From Sipunculus nudus (Eukaryota > Annelida > Sipuncula > Golfingiida > Sipunculidae): DNA of 64,000 nucleotides. This document shows positions 42,001 to 48,431 of the stretch, piece after piece (position 1 is the first letter of the stretch; the number at the start of each line of letters is the position of its first letter). Location of the stretch: contig CM049308.1 in NCBI GenBank assembly GCA_026874595.1, positions 21,861,867 to 21,925,866 on the forward strand, given 5' to 3'. A program made the position numbers and the translations under genes. The notes under the pieces were generated by a model that was not told the origin of the DNA, did no database searches, and was given only the letters and a program-made list of their open reading frames with translations.

Positions 42001-45000
42001 ACACCTCCACACATAGGCTTTAATTGTCTCTCACCCATATCTTATTGATTAACTTACTCCTAATCAGGTGTAACTGAGACGTTCGGTCTCATGGGATGCC
42101 TCATGGAGGAAAAGAAGACATATTCTGTTTGTTGGTAATGTATATGTACACAGTGACAATCAGTTGGGACATCCTGGTTTTTAATAGAACACTAACCTTG
42201 AGGCTGTGGTTGTGGTGTTGGTGATGATGGGGGCTCTGTCTTGTCATCTGGGTGGGACTTCCTGAGTCCATAGAATGGACCCAGCTCAAAACATTCATTG
42301 AGAAGTTCTACGTCTACATCACAGCTCACACTCATAAAGCCCACCGCTGTACCATCAACCTGTAGGTATAGAATAAAGTAATGACCAGATGCTTTTAAAG
42401 CTACAGGAACATTAGCTCTGTTGTGTAAATGTGATTAAGTAGTAAAAAAAGATTGGTCTGTTTTTGATTGCACCTCTGAATTACCAACAGATACAGTGAG
42501 ATACAGTTAAACTTTGAGAAATGTTGGTAAAGTAATTGTTGGTAATTCTTCAAGACAAAAAATTGATAAATTCAACAATTAATGCCCTATTGCTTTTAAA
42601 AGCTACATGAAAATTAGCTTTGCTAAATAAATTTATGTACTTTAGTAGTAAACAGATTATTGTTAGGGTTGAACAGTCTAAAAGATATTTTATTACAGGA
42701 TACAATCGATGAACAAAATCTACTGTATGGGAAATCTTATCCTGAATTCTGATACTCAAAATAACATATATAAGTAAAAAAAAAGGTTATGGGGTTTAAT
42801 TATGTGATCAGGTGATATAAATGCTTCTGAATAATACAATGTCAATAATTATGACTCACTTCAGCCACCAGGCATTTCATTTGTTCATCTTGTGCTTCAA
42901 TCAGTTCAGCCAAGAAGTAGTCTCCATATGTTTTTGTCAGCATCTCACTCTGACGATTAAAGATGGGTGTGAGATCATCATGATCTTCCACTCTGTCAAA
43001 CATGAGATAAAAGTGAGTATTATAATAAAAACCAGATTGTATCTGGAATACAATAAAATGAGCACTTGGAAATATGGTATAACTCTGTCAATCATGATTT
43101 AAAGGTGAGACATTCTTATCTGACTGAAACTTAAGGAGACTGAGTCACCTGACACAACTCTGTTGAAGCTGAACAATATGATAATAAAAGTGGGCCACAA
43201 GCTTCTGAATGGTCATGAAGATGACCATACAACAAAGCAACGTTTTACTGTATGACCTGGTTACATAAAAAATGACAGTGAAACAGAAATACTAGATGAC
43301 AGTCATTTGAAGGTTGTTTAAGGCAGGTATAGCTTAGTTATAATTAAAATCTGTTAACACAGTCACTTACATGTAAATTTGATAATTCATGTGTTTATGA
43401 GAACAGATACCATCAGACTGAATACATGAAAACTACAACTAGATTAAATAAGGATAGATCAGCTATAATCACATTTAAATTTATACATAGTTCACTCCCA
43501 TAAATTATTATGTCATTTGAGATTACAGTGCAACATCTCTAAATATTTTGTGATATAAATCTGAGAATTTCAGTTGGATTTATTTTCAGTTTCACATTCC
43601 AGAGCGATGCCACTTACCCAAAGAGAAATACACAGACATAACCCATTACACTGTAGTTGCAACTTTCAGATAGGCTGATGTGATAAGGTACATACCTGGC
43701 TGTCCTGATATGCAGAACAGGAACATGGTCATGTCTGTGACATGCAAAAACAACACAGCCATCTGGACCTTTCCCAGCATGCTGCATGGGCTGAAAGATG
43801 TTTGCCAAAGCTGCATCTGTTCCAAAATACAATGTATAATAAGTAACTGAGGCAAGCAAAGCAAAATACATATTAATTTTTCATCCAATTGGGTGATGAT
43901 GTATTATGACCAAAAAAAGACAATCTTTTTGTTACTGGTTGGTTAAGGTTAAAATTTAGGAGCAAAGGTCAGTGCACTTATCCTCCAGTTAAACATGGTG
44001 ACAACAAAGCAAAACCTCAGATATTAATATCTTCTTCCTAACATATATTAATTACTGTAACAGGCAGATTTCTATATATTAACTGATGCCAATCCAAAAC
44101 ATCAATCAAGTGACAGTGTCATATACAAACAAAAAGCCAAATTATTTAAAATTTAACAACTGCTAGAATCATATCAAAATCTTATGAGATGTACCAAACT
44201 CAACCATTATTCAATAAGTTAGGAATAATGTACAAGATAATTTAGATGGGCAACATTTCTATTGCACTGCATTTCTATGTATATTTACCTGGGAAAATGC
44301 CAACAGGGACCACAAGGAAACAGAAATGTAGCTCTGGTACAGCATTGAACATGGTCCTGATGATTTCCTTAGCACAGCCATGTGAATAATCAGGCAATGA
44401 CACAAAGTAGTGCATGAACACAGAGTTCATGGCATCACAGCCCTTGCTGTCATAATACTGGCTCATCCAGCTGTTCCAGTCTGCGGGGTCCACCCCTGGG
44501 ACATTTGGGTAATCAAGAAACGCTGCATGGCCAAGTACTTCTTCTCTCTCATTGCTCAGAGTCACTGCAAGGACTGCCTTTTCACTGGAAAAGAACATTT
44601 AAAGTTGAGTACAAACAGATAAATACATACTCTAACATTACAGTCACTTGATTTTCTTAAGATAATCTAATTAGGCTAACATATAAAAAAACTTCTGTTA
44701 AGTCCTCTGGACTTCTGATATGATAATTCAAGCCTGTAAGGTGTGTTCAATTATTTTGATTTAATAGGCAATAATCCTTTCATATAAGTCACACACTTAA
44801 CTGTTATTTACCTGATATCATACAACCATTATCTATCAGACCATTATATATGAAGCATAAGTTAACTAATGAGAGATGTTTTAAAGCCATGTGACCTGTG
44901 CTATACAAAGGAGACACTGAAAAATGTTCCACTTTTTCTATCCCTGCAACATTAACAGTGAGTTATTTGCTAATAACAGTCGTATATTATATGCATGTGA

Positions 45001-45329
45001 ACAACACACAAAAAGATAAGACATCACTTCAAAATAGAAACGCTGGATTGTTAAGATTTTGTCAAAAGCTGGCCAGTTAAAGTCCACAATATATGATGGT
45101 TATTAAGCATAGATACAAAATTAAATATTATTACTTATAAATAAGAAAAAGCATTAGTGTACATGAACTTACATGAGGTTTACAACATTGACTCTGCCAA
45201 AGAGAGCTTCTGTAGATGGCTGAACAAGCTTGAGGATAGCCGGGGCGTCCAGAGATTCTGTACGCCTGGCGTTGATGACCTCTGAAGGACCATCAGGGCT
45301 TGTGATGGTGGTCATGTTTAATCTATTTT
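8922..45329 (-). CDS. CFAP61: CFAP61, cilia- and flagella-associated protein 61 (23 coding exons; 3' end not found)
   Basis: CFAP61/FAP61 belongs to the calmodulin- and spoke-associated complex at radial-spoke bases of motile cilia and is needed for ciliary and sperm-tail beating. I joined 23 exons by GT-AG sites. Every junction keeps frame and the total is 3,120 coding nt (1,040 codons) from the ATG at 45315. N-terminal part (about 1-285): family region with RRTES, FLDYPN, VPELHF, HIRTARVEDHDD and YFLAELIEAQDE. Residues 286-388 are a low-complexity linker. About 425-640 follows the second conserved region (CVQLFCIDE, YNKARRDD, DFVYFNHH, CLYYPLYP). From about 697 there is a dinucleotide-binding fold like pyridine-nucleotide oxidoreductases: GASDTG at 707-712 and PYDHLVLCTG at 798-807. 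The last exon seen ends SKEIGVQ. The human protein is about 1,237 residues, so some 200 are missing and probably lie left of the window. Confidence 0.93.
9925..10739 (-). repeat. 3' LTR, truncated
   Basis: It appears identical to 12801-13615. Homology breaks at about 10739 ('actggaaat'), so the terminal ~104 bases of the LTR and any polypurine tract next to it are missing. The break lies at a short shared A-rich run, consistent with a deletion. Confidence 0.85.
10740..11967 (-). other. LTR-element interior without recognised domain
   Basis: The 10748-11044 part is richer in G+C than its surroundings and is open on the plus strand for 98 codons (ATG 10748, stop 11044). The same stretch is also open for about 50 codons on the minus strand, so the coding strand is unclear. 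From 11045 to 11960 the sequence is AT-rich with poly-A and (TA)n runs. Confidence 0.4.
11968..12594 (-). CDS. Cys/His-rich orphan ORF inside the LTR element (208 aa)
   Basis: I do not recognise this protein. It has an N-terminal Cys cluster (Cys 6, 11, 16, 19, 25 and 28, then His 31) including CMNC and CRFC pairs. Further pairs are Cys 60/66, the cluster HQCRCQKC at 107-114, and Cys 143/148. This spacing suggests one or two zinc-binding modules, without the CCHC spacing of a retroviral zinc knuckle. A basic middle (RRxGK type) and a hydrophobic stretch near 181-199 follow. The frame is clearly richer in G+C than the AT-rich flanks, which argues for selection on coding. It reads in the same direction as the putative primer-binding site, as an element gene should. 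It could be a gag-like or accessory nucleic-acid-binding protein, or a captured host fragment. Confidence 0.6.
   Translation of the reverse strand: MASLECASYGCRLGECMNCQQRQICRFCGGHIPWFPPVWRHPAARPSEGWYTLQNHFVDCPNKAWCQERIRTAGLRLMSHDRREQFFKYIRMWGKGRTEGLHLLQTHQCRCQKCRDITRKAEREYHEAGTLQKAVAAIEQIVCDRWGCSEVENRGTLFRLSGRRAGKLLSSWQEVRQLEGVIPFAILKYVTFWYVVTALKRGIYEAYE
12636..12650 (-). promoter_or_regulatory. Possible TATA box ahead of the Cys-rich ORF
   Basis: On the minus strand GGTATATATATAGAG lies about 45 bases upstream of the ORF start at 12594. TATA-like runs are common in AT-rich DNA, so this is only suggestive. Confidence 0.3.
12776..12794 (-). other. Putative primer-binding site
   Basis: The minus strand reads TGGGGCTCAAAATTTGAAC, six bases after the LTR end at 12801. 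The leading TGG fits the complement of a tRNA CCA end, and TTTGAAC resembles a T-loop complement. The spacing between them is about five bases short for an ordinary tRNA, so the primer is unassigned. Confidence 0.45.
12801..13719 (-). repeat. 5' LTR, complete (919 bp)
   Basis: Termini are TGTTAT and ATAACA, bounded outside by the ATAC target duplication. A 67-codon minus-strand frame occurs in both LTRs and is probably incidental. Confidence 0.85.
14006..14262 (+). repeat. 42-bp minisatellite, about six copies
   Basis: The TTCCGGATCC core starts at 14051, 14094, 14136, 14178 and 14220 (periods 43, 42, 42, 42). A diverged copy precedes the first. Most units are nearly identical. Confidence 0.9.
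14408..14443. repeat. (CAAT)n microsatellite
   Basis: A run of CAAT/CAGT tetranucleotides. Confidence 0.7.
16040..16225 (+). repeat. Truncated pearl/Helentron-like repeat
   Basis: It starts like the elements at 28462 and 31203: 'caagagcac' and 'gacctcattaaat' within the first unit. It then carries a roughly 33-base sub-repeat ('gacttggatataggacac') in about three copies. No microsatellite or hairpin end is present. Confidence 0.5.
18190..20040 (+). repeat. Satellite array of about 33-bp units
   Basis: More than fifty copies of a 33-34 base unit (taacatttgaatcactgtca followed by an AT-rich tail) cover 1.85 kb. Unit length varies mainly in the T run, and the array is most uniform at about 18700-19560 with diverged edges. 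Open frames at 19625-20109 are read-throughs of the repeat. Confidence 0.95.
24058..24106 (-). CDS. CFAP61: CFAP61 exon 22 (codons 968-984)
   Basis: Only 49 nt, between acceptor GTTCCAG and donor AAAG|GTAAGC. It encodes FFSYFKKGVDIEAFK, which aligns with the FFSF...VDYETFKAL segment of the human protein. Confidence 0.88.
24107..25836 (-). other. CFAP61 intron 21, right part
   Basis: AT-rich intron with a short (GTTT)n run near 25400. I see no exon or defined element here before the MITE at 25837. Confidence 0.4.
25837..26278. mobile_element. TA-flanked MITE with CpG-rich inverted ends
   Basis: The ends are inverted copies: CTGTGGTTG...TTCGCGAGG at the left, and the reverse complement at the right ending CAACCACAG. 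Similarity extends about 45 bases inward. Both sides are bounded by TA (25835-25836 and 26279-26280), the duplication expected of Tc1/mariner-type insertion. Inside, 'gggtttcattttcgcgat' occurs twice and TCGCGA is repeated. There is no transposase, so the element is non-autonomous. Overlapping open frames here are shadows of the inverted repeats. Confidence 0.8.
26552..26728 (-). CDS. CFAP61: CFAP61 exon 21 (codons 909-967)
   Basis: Acceptor TTTACAG, donor TCG|GTAAGT, phase 0 on both sides. It encodes VTEAVLNSLKEAGVEVYSGY, LAQWNDG and ASFTSNTKPIRFECS, matching the family in the oxidoreductase-like part. Confidence 0.93.
26914..27203 (-). repeat. 81-bp tandem array copying a CFAP61 exon end and splice donor
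   Basis: ACTG-anchored units start at 26914, 26995, 27076 and 27157, exactly 81 bases apart. The last unit is the real 3' end of CFAP61 exon 20 with its donor; the other three lie in the intron. Because 81 is 27 codons, a spurious 98-codon plus-strand frame spans the array. Confidence 0.95.
27159..27274 (-). CDS. CFAP61: CFAP61 exon 20 (codons 870-908)
   Basis: Acceptor TTTACAG, donor ACA|GTGAGT. It encodes RAIIYGSTLDAYCCVQAMLS and GISGDRITMVQPPENYT, corresponding to the second beta-alpha-beta segment of the dinucleotide-binding region. The last 45 bases, with the donor, are duplicated three times downstream. Confidence 0.93.
27420..27850 (+). repeat. Old dispersed repeat, copy 1
   Basis: It shares blocks such as 'gactggcagtat' + 'gttttggc', 'gccatttg' and 'aaattgctgtgttgtt' with 38340-38720, in the same order. 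The sequence is diverged. Confidence 0.5.
27945..28201 (-). CDS. CFAP61: CFAP61 exon 19 (codons 784-870)
   Basis: Acceptor AATTCAG, donor AAAG|GTCAGA. It contains PYDHLVLCTGMQYQIPAPTE and ADISSLVTNNEVPNSPERRF, nearly superimposable on the human protein. The (Y)DxLVLxTG pattern is the classic ATG motif of pyridine nucleotide-disulfide oxidoreductases. Confidence 0.96.
28462..28812 (+). mobile_element. Pearl/Helentron-like non-autonomous element
   Basis: Two diverged units ('gaccteatt'-type core, read as gacct..gacctcattaaatatg) are followed by an ACAGACAGGTGGACGGACGG block and a terminal imperfect hairpin with 'tatgacgggcatata'. A relative lies at 31203-31612, in the same orientation. Confidence 0.6.
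29254..29340 (-). CDS. CFAP61: CFAP61 exon 18 (codons 755-784)
   Basis: Acceptor TTTACAG, donor ACAG|GTCAGT. It encodes HCYNQEEYATMSLRSWVNVV followed by YGKMTAID, matching the human segment with SLCSWVNVVVGRMTGID. Confidence 0.93.
29925..31117 (+). mobile_element. Pearl/Helentron-like element with four ~300-bp core units
   Basis: The block 'gctctgtgaccttgaaaa' starts at 30001, 30302 and 30609, with a diverged fourth at 30910 (spacing 301, 307, 301). The array is followed by a GGACGGACGGAC block, a hairpin (stem agccc...gggct near 31086-31113) and CTAAAA. This order, tandem cores then ACGG tetranucleotides then hairpin, is that of oyster pearl/Helentron-associated elements. Confidence 0.75.
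31203..31612 (+). mobile_element. Pearl/Helentron-like non-autonomous element
   Basis: Same family as 28462-28812: two units with 'gacctcattaaatatg', then AGACGGACGGAC, then the hairpin region ending 'cgggcatata'. Confidence 0.6.
31714..31812 (-). CDS. CFAP61: CFAP61 exon 17 (codons 722-755)
   Basis: Acceptor CCTACAG, donor ACAG|GTCAGC. It encodes LRFNNLTLISPHGLPGELPP, matching human LKFNNLTLISTHGLPGK. Confidence 0.94.
32228..32312 (+). repeat. Short tandem repeat, three copies of about 36 bases
   Basis: 'tatgatataggacta' recurs three times within intron 16. Confidence 0.75.
32495..32571 (-). CDS. CFAP61: CFAP61 exon 16 (codons 697-722)
   Basis: Acceptor CTGTAG, donor TCTG|GTAAGT. It encodes VTINARIVVVGASDTGLSFL, which begins the Rossmann-like fold. 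The phosphate-loop motif is GASDTG, with Ser where classic GxGxxG has Gly; human CFAP61 also has Ser there. Confidence 0.95.
32759..32938 (-). CDS. CFAP61: CFAP61 exon 15 (codons 637-696)
   Basis: Acceptor TTAACAG, donor AAAA|GTAAGT. It encodes MVPVRARRQIKYPLDRLGGN and YALNHINRKLTLEPK, nearly identical to the human segment. Confidence 0.96.
33270..33338 (-). CDS. CFAP61: CFAP61 exon 14 (codons 614-636)
   Basis: Acceptor GTCTTCAG, donor AGAG|GTCAGT. It encodes EILRLGHKTCLYYPLYPPYV, matching human EILRLGFKSCLYYPVYP. Confidence 0.95.
33790..33975 (+). repeat. SINE-like dispersed repeat, copy A
   Basis: It shares 'ggtggcgttc', 'gagaacc', 'agccactacaacc' and 'gccaagcatttacc' with 38725-38878 in the same order. 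'gggatcaaacctgggtcacc' resembles a tRNA B box, so a tRNA-derived SINE is possible. Confidence 0.6.
33996..34133 (-). CDS. CFAP61: CFAP61 exon 13 (codons 568-613)
   Basis: Acceptor CATGCAG, donor CAAG|GTATGT. It encodes DIEYIRSHYNIEDFVYFNHH and HHYALNPNFKHFSKQFLK, matching the human protein closely. Confidence 0.96.
34683..34760 (-). CDS. CFAP61: CFAP61 exon 12 (codons 542-567)
   Basis: Acceptor TTTCAG, donor AGAG|GTGAGG. It encodes DGTEIQAFVAECNEQVVGVA then IVRREE. This acetyltransferase-like strand-turn segment is conserved in the family. Confidence 0.94.
34805..34968 (-). mobile_element. Short MITE (TACAGTRRAACCTGT family), copy 2
   Basis: It is bounded by TACAGCAGAACCTGT and the inverted TACAGTGAAACCTGT (12 of 15 match). 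The interior has repeated 'aagaccacctgt'. It is inverted relative to the copy at 2139. Confidence 0.75.
35571..35697 (-). CDS. CFAP61: CFAP61 exon 11 (codons 499-541)
   Basis: Acceptor TAATCAG, donor TGAT|GTGAGT. It encodes MAVAKLVVCLDLHENLLDDL then KQYNKARRDD; human has LEDLDRYNKARKDPDG. About 75 bases of the preceding intron (35710-35785) recur at 36890-36960. Confidence 0.93.
36072..36142 (-). CDS. CFAP61: CFAP61 exon 10 (codons 476-499)
   Basis: A 71-nt exon with acceptor GCTTCAG and donor TGCA|GTAAGT. It encodes LAQELYVFGRAGLLQ, matching LEQDLYVFHRAGLL in human. Confidence 0.92.
36885..36965 (-). repeat. Duplicated intron segment
   Basis: A copy of 35706-35785, both containing 'gcagttgtgatttcagcc' and 'acacttgtaggcttgttc'. 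The copies are about 85-90% similar by eye. Confidence 0.7.
37255..37375 (+). repeat. Tandem duplication of about 60 bases
   Basis: 'taatatgtttacacaac' and the following 40 bases are repeated once with small changes. Confidence 0.7.
37827..37922 (+). repeat. Tandem duplication of 48-49 bases, nearly identical
   Basis: Two copies beginning 'gtatccgtaaatgaaag' and 'gtatccataaatgaaag' differ at one visible base. Confidence 0.85.
38340..38720 (+). repeat. Old dispersed repeat, copy 2
   Basis: Diverged relative of 27420-27850 in the same orientation. Confidence 0.5.
38725..38878 (+). repeat. SINE-like dispersed repeat, copy B
   Basis: Related to 33790-33975. It directly abuts the repeat to its left and may be part of one composite element. 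The 94-codon plus frame across it is not a gene. Confidence 0.55.
39174..39282 (-). CDS. CFAP61: CFAP61 exon 9 (codons 439-475)
   Basis: Acceptor CTTGCAG, donor TGTG|GTAAGG. It encodes SVDFLSTAFELFPDREFCAI and TVPHLVPEFPLIQNFV, matching human PHLTPEFFLIQNFV. Confidence 0.94.
39661..39812 (-). CDS. CFAP61: CFAP61 exon 8 (codons 389-439)
   Basis: Donor TGAG|GTGAGC. It contains a Pro/Lys-rich run and then FIPSYKGKSNVFCVQLFCID, the start of the second conserved region. Two in-frame acceptors 12 bases apart are possible: ATCAAG| at 39813 and CCCCAG| at 39801. I used the first. Confidence 0.9.
40302..40453 (-). CDS. CFAP61: CFAP61 exon 7 (codons 338-388), acidic linker
   Basis: Acceptor TTTACAG, donor TGAG|GTGTGT. 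It encodes a charged, Ser/Glu/Lys-rich stretch (ADKEETESIKSAASERDLKS) with no domain. Junction phases on both sides support it. The human linker here is likewise poorly conserved. Confidence 0.82.
40863..41018 (-). CDS. CFAP61: CFAP61 exon 6 (codons 286-338), Ser-rich linker
   Basis: Acceptor CATACAG, donor AAAG|GTTAGA. It encodes a basic Ser/Gly/Lys/Gln-rich sequence (SGVSSVSSSKHSKASVKSGA). It was placed by its splice sites and phase rather than by homology. Probably disordered. Confidence 0.78.
41500..42050 (-). repeat. SINE-like dispersed repeats (copy 2 of the 8400 family, plus tRNA-like piece)
   Basis: 41570-41720 is the inverted relative of 8400-8560. 41740-41815 ('tacccctgagccaca') and the palindrome GGTTCGAACTTCGAACC near 41953 resemble tRNA-derived SINE box sequences. 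Confidence 0.5.
42197..42359 (-). CDS. CFAP61: CFAP61 exon 5 (codons 232-286)
   Basis: Acceptor CCTACAG, donor CAAG|GTTAGT. It encodes VDGTAVGFMSVSCDVDVELL and NECFELGPFYGL, matching human VEGTAVGFMSVCS and CFDLGPFHGL. It then turns Pro-rich at the start of the linker. Confidence 0.94.
42860..42992 (-). CDS. CFAP61: CFAP61 exon 4 (codons 187-231)
   Basis: Acceptor TTGACAG, donor TGAA|GTGAGT. It encodes VEDHDDLTPIFNRQ and TYGDYFLAELIEAQDE, almost identical to human. Confidence 0.96.
43696..43816 (-). CDS. CFAP61: CFAP61 exon 3 (codons 147-187)
   Basis: Acceptor GGAACAG, donor CCAG|GTATGT. It encodes CVVFACHRHDHVPVLHIRTA; human has ICHRHSHYPQLHVRKA. Confidence 0.94.
44289..44584 (-). CDS. CFAP61: CFAP61 exon 2 (codons 48-147)
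   Basis: Acceptor TTTCCAG, donor CCAG|GTAAAT. It encodes EKAVLAVTLSNEREE, AAFLDYPN, HYFVSLPDYSHGCAKEIIRT and VPELHFCFLVVP. These are signatures of the N-terminal family domain. Confidence 0.96.
45173..45329 (-). CDS. CFAP61: CFAP61 exon 1 coding part (ATG at 45315, codons 1-48)
   Basis: Acceptor CTGTACAG at 45330, 14 nt of 5' UTR, then ATG and MTTITSPDGPSEVINARRTE; human begins MSVLTSP...RRTES. The donor CAT|GTAAG splits codon 48. A non-coding exon must lie further upstream. A good candidate donor (TTCG|GTATGTC) ends such an exon at 46695. Confidence 0.93.
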
Positions 45330-46694
45330 CTGTACAGAAAGAATAAACAAATTACACAGTAATACATAGAGAGCATATACACCAGTTACAATGAAATACA
45401 TATAGAGGATTTATCTTAATGATACCCATTCGCATAGCAATAAACACAAGGTATTAAACAATTGATTTTTAATTATAAACATACAGAAGAATTAACCAAT
45501 TACATAATTTATAAAAAAAATGTGTAAGTTTACATGCAAACAATAATTTATACATGAAGGACTTCTGGTGCCGTTTGGGATTATATCGAAGTATATATGT
45601 TATGTATGGTCATAAGCAAACATTTATCTTTTTTTAAAAGTATAATCAATGAAGAAGACCTTGACTACCAAGTAACATTTGCTGACTGCATATTAATTCA
45701 AATTTAGCTGACAGTGTCATTATATTTTCCCGGACTGATTTACAGAACTGCTGCTACACATATAACCAGGATAGACTAGCCTTTGCTGCATATTTTTTAC
45801 TTGAGCATGACTTAAGCATGTTAAATATAGGAACTACTAGATCTATAAGATATATAAATCTGTATGAGAAATATATTTTGCGAAACACTTTAGAAATGTT
45901 TTGACCATAACAAAAGTATTCCATTGGCTTGTAACAATAATTTAATAATTCAGCTTATGACTGTAATGTTTTTATAGCTATATGAGCCATGTAATAAGGT
46001 TGTCCATTATTTTACAACTTATAACTTTAAGAACAGCATACCGGTATAAGTTTGCATACAAAAACTTTTCTTATATATTACATGATTTACTTTTATGTGT
46101 ACTGTTAGTCTATGGGCTTGAAACTGACAACCACTATATCCACGCACTACCAGTATCACATTCATCAAACAAATAACAAAAATTTCAAAAATAACCTAAT
46201 ATTATATTATAACCAACAATGTCAATGATGCAGATTTAGTACCATGAATTTAACTAAAATGTCAGGCATTAATCACAAATTCATAAACACAAAAATGTGC
46301 TTATGGAGAATAGACACTTTTTAAGTTTTTAAATTTAAAAGTATTTTTTTTATTTTTATACAATTAATACATTACATGAATGCAATATTTATTATTTTTA
46401 TAAGTTTTGTGGTATTTTTAGATATTCAAAACATATTTTAGAGTATAAATATTGAATATTAAGGTGTTCAGTTTGACATAAACAGTGAAAGTGTCCCTGC
46501 TAGGTGCTCCTTCCAGTTCTTTTAGTTTTAATGCAGTACCACTGCCAATTGGTGGGAATGTGATTTTTACGGTTGGTTGTACTTGTAGACATTTAAAATG
46601 TATATAAAAATAAACGACAAGTTTTCTATTGGTATTGAATGTTTGCACAGTTTTTATATGATGCAATGCGTGTCTTGTTTCAATTATGACATAC
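45330..46694 (-). other. CFAP61: Probable 5' UTR intron of CFAP61
   Basis: AT-rich with no coding exon seen. Open frames at 45982-46176 and 46418-46735 lack any family similarity. Confidence 0.5.
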
Positions 46695-47048
46695 CGAATG
46701 AGATGGCAAAATGTTGAACAAATGCACAACTTCAACGTTTCATTCAGAGGCTTCGCATCTAGGCGGCCATATTAGCTTTTGCTATGGCAACATTGTAGGG
46801 CCGCAAATGCAGGTTTCTTTGCCTGTAAAATGTTCCAATATCCTGACCTCAGAAAAATTGAAAATATTTTATGCAAATCAACGATAACTCTCATATACTT
46901 GAAACAAATAACTGGAGAAATAAAAGTTATCCAATTAGTTCCGCACGGTATAACCCTGGTGGCAAGTTTGAGAACTAACCAAGAATTGGAAACGTACGGA
47001 CGACATTCGTTTGTTGTTTATTTCTGCCGTCACACATAAATCGGCAAG
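46695..47048. promoter_or_regulatory. Divergent promoter region of CFAP61 (-) and CRNKL1 (+)
   Basis: The two start codons are 1.73 kb apart and point away from each other. The predicted CFAP61 5' exon (ends 46695, donor GTATGTC) brings the transcription starts much closer. The stretch is richer in CpG than its flanks. It contains a YY1-like CGGCCATATT (46764-46773), the X-box-like motif at 46778 and a forkhead-type ATAAACAA on - (47014-47021). No TATA box is obvious. Confidence 0.6.
46778..46791. promoter_or_regulatory. RFX X-box-like motif
   Basis: TTTGCTATGGCAAC matches the palindromic RFX site GTTGCCATGGCAAC at 12 of 14 positions. RFX factors switch on motile-cilium genes through such sites just upstream of the start. 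It lies about 85 bases upstream of the predicted first CFAP61 donor. Confidence 0.55.
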
Positions 47049-47105
47049 ATGGATGACGAGGATATGGATGAAAAGAAGAAGAACAAGGTGCCCAAAGTGG
47101 CAAAG
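47049..47105 (+). CDS. CRNKL1: CRNKL1 (crooked neck, Clf1/Syf3) first coding exon
   Basis: Nineteen codons, MDDEDMDEKKKNKVPKVAK, end at the donor AAAG|GTAAAA in phase 0. The tail KVPKVAK corresponds to (R)IPKVAKVKNKAPAE at the start of crooked-neck proteins, HAT-repeat scaffolds of the Prp19-associated part of the spliceosome. An in-frame TAA at 47037-47039 makes this ATG the likely start. The match is short, but CRNKL1 is the head-to-head neighbour of CFAP61 in human, which makes the assignment much stronger. The next exon, which should begin with VKNKAPAE, was not found before 64000. Confidence 0.72.
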
Positions 47106-47466
47106 GTAAAACTTACAGATACCAGGCGCAACAGATATTAAAATGAAATGTTCCTGTGATGATGTGAGCGATAATGGGTGGATATATCATTGATATACTG
47201 AAACCACATACAGTCTCACCTCGTTAAACCGACCCTGGTTTAAATGAAAATTCACAAATTTTTAATTCTGTTTATTCATATGAAATTCATATGCATCATG
47301 CAATTATTATTATCATTATTATAGTCGGTCCAATGCCCTGTGTCCACTTTTTTGGCGATTATTGTTTTAAGATCCACCTGCTGTTTACAATCCCTTTTAT
47401 CATGCATGGATAGTTTTCCAGTCAATATGCACCTGGATTAAGCAGACACCTGCCAAAGGCCAAGGC

Positions 47467-47491
47467 TATCGGCATGACCATCATGCCGATA
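47467..47491. repeat. Perfect 10-bp hairpin
   Basis: TATCGGCATG, five-base loop, CATGCCGATA. It lies in a moderately GC-rich patch (47450-47640) that looks like a repeat of unknown type. Confidence 0.6.
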
Positions 47492-48431
47492 AGAAGTAGT
47501 ACAATTGGCACAACCGCCTCTAGCATAACACTACAGCTGGCAAAAAATGCCACTTCAGTACAACTTTACCAGGCCGAAAAAAAACTAAGCCTTTACGGCC
47601 TACCCTAAAAAACACCAGCGACCCTAAAAATTTTATTGATAAATTCCAATGTCAAAATTCTGCCAAAGCAGTCAAGCATCGAAAGATTGCTCCACAAACT
47701 CATATTTCTACATTATATAATCATTCCCAAGCTTTTAACAACACAGAAATTCCTGCATCATTTATGACGAACAAACATTTCCACTAATAACTGATGTGAT
47801 ATTATTTATGATTGTTAGATAAAAAAGGTCATTTTCTGGCCGTACAGTTGGCTATTTTCATCTGCCTGATGTGTTGTTGGTCGTTTTCTAGAATTGGAAA
47901 ATTGGCAGAGAAGTGGGGAATTCCCAGGGAGTTTTGTTTGAACAGACAGGCTGTTTAACATAGCTTAAGATAAGTTTATACCTGCAAATATGATGAGAAT
48001 TAGCAGATACCATGACTATTTTGTCATCTTATTCACACATAAAACCTTGAACAATTTCATATTTTACGGCTCATTTAAAAATCTTCACCAAATCTGTCTC
48101 TCCAATAATTCTCAAAGATTTTAGAAGTTCTGTGTTGGCACCATCTACTGGGGGTTTCGGAAACGATACCACATGGGTGTTTTAAAACTGACAGCTTCCA
48201 ACACTGAAATGCCTCACATATTTATAGTAGAGAAATTGAAGGCTTCTGCATACAATCATACAAATTGATAACATCGGAGACAGGATTTGACATTTATAAT
48301 TCAAATGTGTACTTTTCTGTTTAAATATAAAAATTTATTTTTATTATTTAATATTTAGAATATTATAATTATAATTATGGTATCCACCAAAACAGAGTTT
48401 GCATGGGTTTCACCGTGGCCACATTAATTTT

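Noticed and set aside
46779-47039. 86-codon frame just upstream of the CRNKL1 start
   Set aside because: It ends in TAA in frame with the CRNKL1 ATG and has no family similarity. It is probably leader or promoter sequence.
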